From positions 6,390-13,856 of the forward strand of contig MEWM01000097.1 of assembly GCA_001775355.1 (NCBI GenBank): DNA of 7,467 nt, in the 5' to 3' direction. The first letter of the stretch is position 1; every line of letters starts with the position of its first letter. This stretch comes from a candidate division Zixibacteria bacterium RBG_16_43_9 (GTDB lineage: Bacteria; Zixibacteria; MSB-5A5; RBG-16-43-9). Below, one piece after another: positions 1-4,844 of the stretch. The translations under genes and the position numbers were made by a program. The notes below the pieces were generated by a model that saw only the letters and a program-made list of their open reading frames with translations, searched no databases and was not told the DNA's origin.

Positions 1-987
1 GGCTATATGATTATGGCTTTAGGCTTGGGAGGTTATACTGCCGGTACTTTTCATTTGATGACCCATGCCTCATTCAAAGCCCTTTTATTCTTAGGCGCAG
101 GAAGCGTGATTCATTCGATGCACACCAATGACATCTGGGAGATGGGAGGGCTATATCTTAAAATGAGGACTACTGCCATAACCTTTATCCTCGGGTCACT
201 CTCTTTAGCCGGGATATTCCCCTTATCCGGTTTCTGGAGCAAAGATGAGATTTTGCTCCTTGCCCTTAATAAAAGCCCGATCTTTGCGCTGGTAGGGTTA
301 GCAGTTGCCTTTATGACTGCATTCTACATGTTCCGTCTGTGCTTTATCGCCTTTTACGGAAAGGCAAGGGACCAGCACAAATTCGAGCATGCGCACGAGT
401 CCCCGAAAGTGATGACAGTTCCCCTGGTGATTTTGGCTTTCCTTTCAATTTTCGCTGGATGGGTTGGTATTCCCTGGTTGAGCAAGGGGTACTCAACTTT
501 TGTATATCATCATGAAGTTCATCACCTGGAGCCTAATTTCATCTTGATGTTAGTCGCTACTTTTGTAGCTCTTTCCGGGATTTATTTGGCTTACGTCATA
601 TATTACAAGGGAACTATCTCCGCTGAGAGGCTGAAAAACAGATTCGCTCCGGTTCATAAACTGCTTTACAACAAATATTATTTCGATGAGCTTTACAATG
701 CGATTATCATAAAACCTTTATTTAAGCTCACTGATTTTCTTTTTGTTAAATTCGACTTAGGGGTTATAGACTGGCTGGTGAATGCGGCTGGGAATTTCAC
801 CGTGTTCTTATCCTGGTTCTGGGAGCTTTTCGATACCTATGTCGTGGATGGGGCAGTCAACGGTTTAGGGTACGTGGTTAGAGGAACCGGAGCAGGGATA
901 AGAAGGGTTCAGACCGGCCAGTTACAGAATTATGCCTTTATCATCTTTTTCGGGATAGTCTTGATAATTCTTTTGAAGATTTTTTAA
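1..987 (+). CDS. nuoL: NADH-quinone oxidoreductase subunit L (NuoL), 3' part
   Basis: This is the C-terminal 328 residues of NuoL, the distal antiporter-like proton-pumping subunit of membrane-bound complex I. The frame is open from base 1, so the 5' part (roughly the first half; E. coli NuoL is 613 aa) lies outside the window. Residues counted from base 1 include HLMTH at 18-22 and FKALLFLGAGSVIH from 25, which match the E. coli TM11 motif with His334, His338 and Lys342 (here His18, His22, Lys26). GFWSKDEIL gives Lys81-Asp82, matching E. coli Lys399-Asp400. The C-terminal half has the basic stretch and final hydrophobic segment (RRVQTGQLQNYAF, then a last TM) typical of the end of NuoL after the long lateral amphipathic helix. 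It is followed after 31 nt by nuoM. Family assignment is near certain; only the start is unseen. Confidence 0.97.
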   Translation, partial: GYMIMALGLGGYTAGTFHLMTHASFKALLFLGAGSVIHSMHTNDIWEMGGLYLKMRTTAITFILGSLSLAGIFPLSGFWSKDEILLLALNKSPIFALVGLAVAFMTAFYMFRLCFIAFYGKARDQHKFEHAHESPKVMTVPLVILAFLSIFAGWVGIPWLSKGYSTFVYHHEVHHLEPNFILMLVATFVALSGIYLAYVIYYKGTISAERLKNRFAPVHKLLYNKYYFDELYNAIIIKPLFKLTDFLFVKFDLGVIDWLVNAAGNFTVFLSWFWELFDTYVVDGAVNGLGYVVRGTGAGIRRVQTGQLQNYAFIIFFGIVLIILLKIF

Positions 988-1001
988 ATGAAAAAAATTT
1001 C

Positions 1002-1007
1002 AGGAGG
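1002..1007 (+). promoter_or_regulatory. Ribosome binding site of nuoM
   Basis: AGGAGG lies 11 nt before the ATG at 1019, in the 31-nt gap after the nuoL stop. It is a full-strength Shine-Dalgarno, at slightly long spacing, and fixes the nuoM start. Confidence 0.85.
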
Positions 1008-1018
1008 AAAATACTGAT

Positions 1019-2488
1019 ATGAGCTTTCCAATACTTTCTTATATGATCTTCATCCCTTTTTTGGGGATAATCGCAGTGCTTGTCTTAAGGAAGGAGCAGG
1101 TTCAGGCGATTCGCTGGGCATCCGCTTTGTTCTCCTTCATCCCTCTGGTCCTCTCCTTTTTCCTTTTAGCCCATTATGACTCCTCGACTTCAACTATGCA
1201 GTTTGTGGAAAAGCATACCTGGATACCCTCCTTAGGAGTGACTTATTTTTTAGGAGCAGACGGGCTTTCAGTGCCGATGCTTTTTCTGACTGCACTTTTA
1301 TCCTTTTTGTCGGTAATCGCCTCCTTTAACATAAATTTCAGGGTGAAAGAGTATTTCGCCTTTTTCCTGCTTTTGGAAGTTGGGATGATGGGCGTTTTTG
1401 CCGCATTGGATTTCTTCCTGTTTTACATCTTCTGGGAGGTGATGCTGGTCCCGATGTATTTCCTGATCGGGATCTGGGGAGGTCCCAGAAAAGAATATGC
1501 GGCAATCAAGTTCTTTTTATACACTCTTTTCGGAAGCGTTTTTATGCTGATCGGGATTTTAGCCTTATATTTCACTTCCCAGCCTCATACCCTGAATATG
1601 ATGGAGCTTATCTCCCAGGCTCCTCTTTTAGCCAAAGGATTTCAGCTTATAGTTTTTGTGGCGTTTTTCTTGGCTTTTGCCATAAAAGTCCCTATTTTCC
1701 CATTCCATACCTGGCTTCCGGATGCTCACGTTGAGGCTCCCACTGCGGTCTCAGTCATCCTGGCCGGAATTTTATTAAAGATGGGAACCTATGGACTTCT
1801 GAGGGTGAGCCTTCCGATGTTCCCAAAGGCGGCTTTATATTATGCCTTACCTTTAGCTTTGTTAGCTTTAATCAATATCGTCTACGGTGCCCTGGTCTGT
1901 ATGGCTCAGAAGGATTTGAAAAAGATGGTGGCATACTCATCAGTCAGCCATATGGGCTACTGCATACTTGGTATTTCTGCCCTGACAGTTACCGGTGTTT
2001 CCGGTTGCGTTTTCCAGATGTTCTCTCACGGGCTTATCACTGGCGCCCTGTTCTTGTTAGTCGGGGTTTTATATGACCGCGCTCATACCAGAGACATAGA
2101 TGCTTTTGGCGGCTTATGGGCGAAAATTCCGGTCTATACTGGGGTGATGACTTTGTTCTGTATGGGCTCCTTAGGACTTCCAGGCTTATCTGGTTTTATA
2201 AGCGAGTTTATGGTTTTCATCGGCTCATTCCCGGTCTTCAAGGTGATAGTTGCCTTAGCAGTCTTGGGCGTGGTGATAACCGCAGCTTACTTCTTGAGAA
2301 TGATTCAGAAAATGTTCTTAGGAACCTTCAATACAAAATGGGAAGCTTTGACTGAGATAAGCGGCAGGGAGCTATTTACGGTTATCCCCCTTGCCATCCT
2401 GATGATCGGAGTCGGGGTTTATCCTTCGCCCTTAGCAGATATGATCAGGGCGACCTTAGAGAATATCGTCCATCTGGTAACCGGTTAG
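1019..2488 (+). CDS. nuoM: NADH-quinone oxidoreductase subunit M (NuoM)
   Basis: NuoM is the middle of the three antiporter-like subunits of complex I and pumps protons across the cytoplasmic membrane. The 489-aa product is close to the E. coli length (509 aa) and is hydrophobic throughout, as expected for 14 TM helices. Key residues sit at a constant offset from E. coli: Glu140 in FWEVMLVPMYFLI (E. coli Glu144), Lys223 in AIKVPIFPFHTWLPDAH (Lys234), Lys254 in ILLKMG (Lys265) and Glu396 in SGFISEF (Glu407). HTWLPDAHVEAPTAVSV and SVSHMGY are family hallmarks. The ATG is preceded by AGGAGG at 1002-1007, 11 nt upstream, which supports this start. It lies between nuoL (31 nt) and nuoN (54 nt), in one operon. 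I see nothing broken. Confidence 0.98.
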   Translation: MSFPILSYMIFIPFLGIIAVLVLRKEQVQAIRWASALFSFIPLVLSFFLLAHYDSSTSTMQFVEKHTWIPSLGVTYFLGADGLSVPMLFLTALLSFLSVIASFNINFRVKEYFAFFLLLEVGMMGVFAALDFFLFYIFWEVMLVPMYFLIGIWGGPRKEYAAIKFFLYTLFGSVFMLIGILALYFTSQPHTLNMMELISQAPLLAKGFQLIVFVAFFLAFAIKVPIFPFHTWLPDAHVEAPTAVSVILAGILLKMGTYGLLRVSLPMFPKAALYYALPLALLALINIVYGALVCMAQKDLKKMVAYSSVSHMGYCILGISALTVTGVSGCVFQMFSHGLITGALFLLVGVLYDRAHTRDIDAFGGLWAKIPVYTGVMTLFCMGSLGLPGLSGFISEFMVFIGSFPVFKVIVALAVLGVVITAAYFLRMIQKMFLGTFNTKWEALTEISGRELFTVIPLAILMIGVGVYPSPLADMIRATLENIVHLVTG

Positions 2489-2496
2489 TTTTTTAC

Positions 2497-2524
2497 GATG
2501 AACTATGAACCAATAACTACCAAC
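2497..2524. repeat. Degenerate heptamer repeat between nuoM and nuoN
   Basis: Four consecutive 7-nt units, GATGAAC, TATGAAC, CAATAAC and TACCAAC, all end in AAC and fill half of the 54-nt gap between nuoM and nuoN. The pattern is read directly from the sequence. Seven-base degenerate tandem repeats occur in the intergenic DNA of several bacteria, but I cannot link this one to a named family. It lies just upstream of the nuoN ribosome site and does not disturb it. Confidence 0.5.
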
Positions 2525-2532
2525 TGTCTTTC

Positions 2533-2537
2533 GGAGG
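2533..2537 (+). promoter_or_regulatory. Ribosome binding site that fixes the nuoN TTG start
   Basis: GGAGG lies 5 nt upstream of TTG at 2543. The triplet directly before that TTG in the same frame is TGA (2540-2542), so no earlier start is possible. The next in-frame Met is residue 57, inside the conserved N-terminal region. The site therefore decides for a TTG start. Confidence 0.85.
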
Positions 2538-2542
2538 TTTGA

Positions 2543-3976
2543 TTGTACTTCATATCGATTTTTCCTGAAATTTTTCTTTTTCTCTGGACAATTTTAATTT
2601 TCGTAGTCGATTTCTTCTTAAAAGAGGATAAGAGGAAGAATTTAGGTTACCTTTCGCTTTTAGGGATTTTAATTACGATTATCCTTCTTTTCTTCTCAGC
2701 CCAGGGAGAGATGTTCGGGAAAGCTTATTCTTATGATTCTCTAAGTTTATTCTTCAAATTGGTTTTCCTTTTGTCCGCATTTTTGGCAATTTCGGTTTCT
2801 ATTGATTTCGTAGCTAAATTCAGAGCTTTTAAGGGCGAGTTCTTCGGTCTGATTCTTTTCTCCACTGTGGGGATGATGCTCCTTTCATCTGCCAGGGAGC
2901 TAATCTTTTTATACGTTTCCCTGGAGCTGGTCACTATACCACTGTACGTCTTAGCCGCCTATCTAAAACCTGACAAAAAATCTGCAGAGGCTGGACTAAA
3001 ATATATGCTCTTAGGGGCAATCTCCTCAGCCATTCTGCTCTATGGCATCAGCTTAATCTACGGTATTACCGGAACCACTTTTCTTCTGGGAATCAAAACC
3101 AGATTGATGGTTGATTACCTGCAGATAGGTCCCATCGGTCCAGGTCTGTTCCTCTCCTTTATATTTTTTATCGCCGGGTTCGGGTTCAAATTGGCTTTAG
3201 TTCCTTTTCATATGTGGGCGCCGGATGTTTATGAAGGCGCACCTACTCCCATCACCGCTTTTCTTTCAGTTGGGTCCAAAGCCGCAGGTCTGGTGGCTTT
3301 CTTAAGAGTCTTTTTTGAATCATTTTCTGTCTATAATCCGGACTGGGTCACCATTGTCGCGGTCTTAGCGGCTTTGAGTATGATCATCGGGAATATAATC
3401 GCTCTGCCTCAGACCAACATCAAAAGGATGTTAGCTTATTCCTCTATTGCCCAGATGGGGTATATCCTGGTCGGTTTAGTGGCAATATCTGAGAGAGGAG
3501 TCTCCTCAGTTGCCTTTTACACCTTAGCTTACCTTTTTGCCAACTTAGGCGCCTTTGTGGTGGCAATTGCCTTTGAGCTTCAAACCGGCTCCTCTGAGAT
3601 AAAAGATTATTCAGGTCTTTCCCGGACTTCTCCGACTTTATCTTTTTTGATGATGATCTTCCTACTTTCCTTGGTGGGAATTCCTCCTTTAGCTGGATTT
3701 GTAGGGAAATATTTTCTTTTTGCTTCTGCGATTGAAAAAAATCTGATCTGGTTAGTGGTTATAGCGATTCTGACCAGCGTGATCTCACTTTATTATTATG
3801 TTGGGGTAATAAGGGAGATGTATTTCCACAAAAAAGAAGGCGGAGAGAAAATCTTTTTACCATTCGGGATTAAATTAGCTCTAATTATTTGTATAATAGG
3901 TGTCCTTTTAGTTGGTTTGTTCCCCAATCCCTTCTTAGACCTTGCCAGCCAGGCGGCTTTGGTTTTTAAGTATTAA
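2543..3976 (+). CDS. nuoN: NADH-quinone oxidoreductase subunit N (NuoN), TTG start
   Basis: NuoN is the antiporter-like complex I subunit nearest the peripheral arm and the last gene of the usual nuo order. The product is 477 aa (E. coli NuoN is 485 aa) and polytopic. Pump residues line up with E. coli: Glu128 in SLELVTIPLYVL (Glu133), Lys216 in GFKLALVPFHMWAPDVYEG (Lys217), Lys246 in VGSKAAG (Lys247) and Lys389 in FVGKYFLF (Lys395). SSIAQMGYILVG and PPLAGFVGKY are hallmarks. The start is TTG behind GGAGG, with an in-frame TGA directly before it. The gene is followed after 6 nt by a hairpin and T-rich stretch, so it is probably the end of the operon. All residues expected for function are intact. 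Confidence 0.97.
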   Translation: MYFISIFPEIFLFLWTILIFVVDFFLKEDKRKNLGYLSLLGILITIILLFFSAQGEMFGKAYSYDSLSLFFKLVFLLSAFLAISVSIDFVAKFRAFKGEFFGLILFSTVGMMLLSSARELIFLYVSLELVTIPLYVLAAYLKPDKKSAEAGLKYMLLGAISSAILLYGISLIYGITGTTFLLGIKTRLMVDYLQIGPIGPGLFLSFIFFIAGFGFKLALVPFHMWAPDVYEGAPTPITAFLSVGSKAAGLVAFLRVFFESFSVYNPDWVTIVAVLAALSMIIGNIIALPQTNIKRMLAYSSIAQMGYILVGLVAISERGVSSVAFYTLAYLFANLGAFVVAIAFELQTGSSEIKDYSGLSRTSPTLSFLMMIFLLSLVGIPPLAGFVGKYFLFASAIEKNLIWLVVIAILTSVISLYYYVGVIREMYFHKKEGGEKIFLPFGIKLALIICIIGVLLVGLFPNPFLDLASQAALVFKY

Positions 3977-3982
3977 TTGTTG

Positions 3983-4012
3983 CGTCCGGGTTTATCCCGG
4001 ACGTTTGATTTT
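3983..4012 (+). terminator. Possible intrinsic terminator of the nuo operon (hairpin 1)
   Basis: CGTCCGGG (3983-3990) and CCCGGACG (3996-4003) form a perfect 8-bp G+C-rich stem with loop TTTAT, followed by TTTGATTTT. It begins 6 nt after the nuoN stop, the right place for a Rho-independent terminator, though the T tract is interrupted by G and A. Its loop is the reverse complement of the loop of the next hairpin, so it may equally be half of a repeat pair that has been co-opted as a terminator. Confidence 0.55.
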
Positions 4013-4033
4013 CGTCGGGCATAAAGCCCGACG
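4013..4033. repeat. Hairpin 2, partner of hairpin 1
   Basis: CGTCGGGC (4013-4020) and GCCCGACG (4026-4033) form a perfect 8-bp stem with loop ATAAA. The loop is the reverse complement of TTTAT in the hairpin 9 nt upstream, and the stems are similar (CGTCCGGG against CGTCGGGC), so the two look like opposite-orientation copies of one element. It is followed by CTACGAAA (4034-4041), which also follows the next hairpin. Confidence 0.75.
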
Positions 4034-4047
4034 CTACGAAATTTTTG

Positions 4048-4069
4048 GAGACGCATGGCGATGCGTCTC
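4048..4069. repeat. Hairpin 3, GAGACGCAT type, copy 1
   Basis: GAGACGCAT (4048-4056... stem from the G at 4048 region) pairs with ATGCGTCTC (4061-4069) around loop GGCG, a 9-bp perfect stem. It is followed by CTACGAAA, overlapping the stem end at 4069-4076, the same tail seen after hairpin 2. A second copy with the same stem and loop GCG is at 4618-4638. Confidence 0.8.
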
Positions 4070-4090
4070 TACGAAAAACCTCACTTTTAT

Positions 4091-4141
4091 CCTCTTCTTG
4101 AAAAAGAGAGGTGGTGACCTCACGCCGACCCTCTTATGAGG
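4091..4141. repeat. Weak hairpins in a purine/pyrimidine-skewed stretch
   Basis: Three short imperfect inverted repeats lie here. CCTCTTCTT (4091-4099) pairs with AAAGAGAGG (4103-4111) with one mismatch and one G-T pair. GAGGT (4108-4112) pairs with ACCTC (4117-4121), overlapping the first. CCTC (4130-4133) pairs with GAGG (4138-4141) around loop TTAT. They are weaker than the hairpins elsewhere in the island and may be decayed copies. The following stretch to 4182 contains the palindromes CCTGCAGG (4161-4168) and CGATCG (4171-4176). Confidence 0.35.
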
Positions 4142-4182
4142 AGAAGGTTCAGTGCCCTCTCCTGCAGGGGCGATCGTGTGGC

Positions 4183-4210
4183 ATTCCTAAACTTGCTTTG
4201 GGGATTTTTT
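4183..4210. repeat. Hairpin with T tract, partner of 4224-4247
   Basis: ATTCCTAAA (4183-4191) pairs with TTTGGGGAT (4197-4205) in a 9-bp stem with two G-T pairs, around loop CTTGC. It runs into a T stretch ending at 4210, so on the plus strand it has the form of an intrinsic terminator. The loop CTTG is the reverse complement of CAAG in the next hairpin, and both are flanked by AAA and TTT, suggesting two diverged copies in opposite orientation. Confidence 0.45.
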
Positions 4211-4223
4211 GACAGCCTCTCTT

Positions 4224-4247
4224 CACCCTCAAACAAGTTTGAGGGTG
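4224..4247. repeat. Hairpin CACCCTCAAA, loop CAAG
   Basis: CACCCTCAAA (4224-4233) and TTTGAGGGTG (4238-4247) form a perfect 10-bp stem with tetraloop CAAG. The right arm and the bases after it (4238-4257) match 4527-4546 at 16 of 20 positions, which ties this hairpin to a second site downstream. It is a clear palindrome, with no T tract that would make it a terminator. Confidence 0.75.
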
Positions 4248-4273
4248 CCACCCGTCGTCATTGGCAGATTCAG

Positions 4274-4349
4274 ACCAGTTCCATCAAAGATGGACAACCT
4301 GGTTCCATCATTTGTGGAATCAGACACTTGTCCACCAAATATGGACAAG
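4274..4349. repeat. Three consecutive related palindromes
   Basis: Three inverted repeats follow each other at about 24-nt spacing. The first has ACCAG/CTGGT (4274-4278, 4299-4303) outside TCCATC/GATGGA (4280-4285, 4289-4294). The second is TTCCA/TGGAA (4303-4307, 4315-4319). The third is CTTGTCCA/TGGACAAG (4327-4334, 4342-4349), an 8-bp perfect stem. All share the plan TCCA, then AAA or TTT in the loop, then TGGA, and the middle one fits best when read in the opposite strand. They look like diverged copies of one unit. Function unknown. Confidence 0.6.
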
Positions 4350-4490
4350 AAATAGAATATATAGAGATATATATATGTTAGAGATATTTATTTAGAGTAA
4401 CTGTCAAGCAGAATTCAGACAATATTTAGATAAATATTTTGAAATTAAGAAAAAAAATACGTGCTTGTCGGGGAAGATTCATAATGTCAA
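4350..4490. other. A+T-rich stretch with short repeats
   Basis: This stretch separates the middle and right hairpin groups. It holds a TA-alternating run near 4358-4376, the direct repeat TAGAGATAT (4362-4370 and 4379-4387) and the palindrome AATATTT/AAATATT (4421-4427, 4432-4438). GCTTGTCG (4463-4470) is inverted as CGACAAGC (4607-4614) across the next three hairpins. Low duplex stability could suit a promoter or protein site, but I see no clear -35/-10 pair with a gene behind it. Confidence 0.4.
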
Positions 4491-4516
4491 CTTGCCAGGT
4501 CAGGGGACCTGGCAAG
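4491..4516. repeat. Hairpin 11 bp, loop AGGG
   Basis: CTTGCCAGGTC (4491-4501) and GACCTGGCAAG (4506-4516) form a perfect 11-bp stem with tetraloop AGGG, 26 nt in all. Its inner part, GGTC-AGGG-GACC, is nearly identical to the inner part of the hairpin at 4681-4706 (GGTC-AGGA-GACC), while the outer stems differ. No T tract follows. Confidence 0.85.
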
Positions 4517-4548
4517 CACAACAGGGTTTGAGAATGCCACACTTCGCT

Positions 4549-4574
4549 CCTGGCGGATGTTATCATCCGCCAGG
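4549..4574. repeat. Hairpin 11 bp, loop TTAT
   Basis: CCTGGCGGATG (4549-4559) and CATCCGCCAGG (4564-4574) form a perfect 11-bp stem with tetraloop TTAT. The inner 14 nt, GGATG-TTAT-CATCC, are the exact reverse complement of the inner 14 nt of the next hairpin, 11 nt downstream. Confidence 0.85.
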
Positions 4575-4585
4575 GCTTCAGATTG

Positions 4586-4611
4586 TGTCGAGGATGATAA
4601 CATCCTCGACA
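4586..4611. repeat. Hairpin 11 bp, loop ATAA, inverted partner of 4549-4574
   Basis: TGTCGAGGATG (4586-4596) and CATCCTCGACA (4601-4611) form a perfect 11-bp stem with tetraloop ATAA. The inner GGATG-ATAA-CATCC is the upstream hairpin's core in opposite orientation. The outer six base pairs are unrelated to those of the partner, so only the core is shared. Confidence 0.85.
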
Positions 4612-4617
4612 AGCAGG

Positions 4618-4638
4618 GAGACGCATGCGATGCGTCTC
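4618..4638. repeat. Hairpin 4, GAGACGCAT type, copy 2
   Basis: GAGACGCAT (4618-4626) and ATGCGTCTC (4630-4638) form a perfect 9-bp stem around GCG. Outside it GCAG (4613-4616) can pair with CTGC (4638-4641 region) if small bulges are allowed. The stem is identical to that at 4048-4069, but the loop is one base shorter and the flanks (including the CTACGAAA tail) are not shared, so the repeated unit is essentially the hairpin itself. Confidence 0.8.
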
Positions 4639-4651
4639 TGCAACCTTTGCT

Positions 4652-4677
4652 CTTTGTTGGTGTCCTCACCAACAAAG
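4652..4677. repeat. Hairpin 11 bp, loop TCCT
   Basis: CTTTGTTGGTG (4652-4662) and CACCAACAAAG (4667-4677) form a perfect 11-bp stem with tetraloop TCCT. It lies 3 nt before the next hairpin, whose loop AGGA is the reverse complement. A second CCTTTG at 4644-4649 could pair alternatively with CAAAGG at 4673-4678. Confidence 0.85.
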
Positions 4678-4680
4678 GAA

Positions 4681-4706
4681 GATTGTTGGTCAGGAGACCA
4701 GCAATC
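4681..4706. repeat. Hairpin 11 bp, loop AGGA, inverted partner of 4652-4677
   Basis: GATTGTTGGTC (4681-4691) and GACCAGCAATC (4696-4706) form an 11-bp stem with one G-T pair and tetraloop AGGA. Read in opposite orientation, the preceding hairpin has core GGTG-AGGA-CACC; here it is GGTC-AGGA-GACC. The two differ by one swapped base pair (G-C against C-G), a compensatory change that keeps the stem. Confidence 0.85.
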
Positions 4707-4723
4707 AGCAAAAGAGATAATGT

Positions 4724-4743
4724 GGGTTCGATAAATCGAACCC
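4724..4743. repeat. Hairpin 8 bp, loop TAAA
   Basis: GGGTTCGA (4724-4731) and TCGAACCC (4736-4743) form a perfect 8-bp stem with tetraloop TAAA. It is the last hairpin of the island, about 20 nt upstream of the promoter region of the next gene. It contains TTCGA as in a tRNA T-arm, but nothing else of a tRNA is present around it. Confidence 0.75.
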
Positions 4744-4762
4744 CTCAGATGTGAAAAGTAAT

Positions 4763-4808
4763 TTTTTTAAAGATTTTATTGACATTATAATGAAAAAGAA
4801 TAACTTAT
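4763..4808 (+). promoter_or_regulatory. Candidate sigma-70-like promoter(s) for the DUF502-exchanger block
   Basis: A perfect TATAAT lies at 4786-4791, with only a weak T-run (4763-4768) at -35 distance (17 nt). A perfect TTGACA lies at 4779-4784, with weak -10 candidates TAACTT (4801-4806, 16-nt spacing) or ACTTAT (4803-4808, 18 nt). The two perfect hexamers are adjacent and cannot belong to the same promoter, so either one promoter with one good box or two overlapping promoters are present. Transcription would begin 30-50 nt upstream of the DUF502 start. The sigma factor preferences of this organism are unknown. Confidence 0.45.
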
Positions 4809-4844
4809 GTGAAATCGTATGATGGGTAGCCTCTTTCAAATGAT

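Larger units (their letters stand above)
4170..4547. repeat. Imperfect inverted repeat pair bounding the middle of the island
   Basis: GTGTGGCATTC (4176-4186) is repeated exactly, inverted, as GAATGCCACAC (4532-4542). The match extends on both sides with gaps and mismatches: GCGA outside and AAAC/GTTT inside, giving arms at about 4170-4192 and 4526-4547. The arms enclose about 330 bp including the A+T-rich centre. They could be ends of a small non-autonomous mobile element, or simply two copies of one palindromic repeat in opposite orientation. The related hairpin at 4224-4247 favours the second reading. No target-site duplication was recognised. Confidence 0.45.
3977..4844. other. Gene-free island of small palindromes
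   Basis: This 868-bp stretch between nuoN and the DUF502 gene holds no credible coding frame: the open frames present are short, low in conserved features, and read straight through palindromes on both strands. It contains at least fifteen hairpin-forming inverted repeats, listed separately, arranged in three groups (3983-4141, 4183-4349, 4491-4743) with an A+T-rich stretch (about 4350-4490) between the last two. The final 100 bp carry the promoter for the next gene. I see no tRNA, rRNA or CRISPR in it. Confidence 0.8.

Noticed and set aside
2116..2355. 79-codon frame inside nuoM
   Set aside because: It lies fully within the conserved NuoM frame with no independent support.
4491..4706. Row of Rho-independent terminators
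   Set aside because: Apart from 3983-4012 and possibly 4183-4210, the stems are not followed by T tracts on either strand.
4724..4743. tRNA T-arm-like hairpin containing TTCGA
   Set aside because: No acceptor stem, D-arm or anticodon arm can be placed around it, and the TAAA loop with 8-bp stem is not a T-arm.
4491..4743. CRISPR array
   Set aside because: The hairpins do not share one repeat sequence, spacers are 3-32 nt and irregular, and no cas gene is present.
4170..4743. Integron attC sites or cassette array
   Set aside because: No integrase, no R''/R' core pattern with cassette ORFs between, and hairpins are too short for attC.
3942..4754. Several open frames of 65-89 codons on both strands in the island
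   Set aside because: They overlap each other on both strands, run through palindromes, have no recognisable domain and lack good ribosome sites; they are best explained as chance frames.
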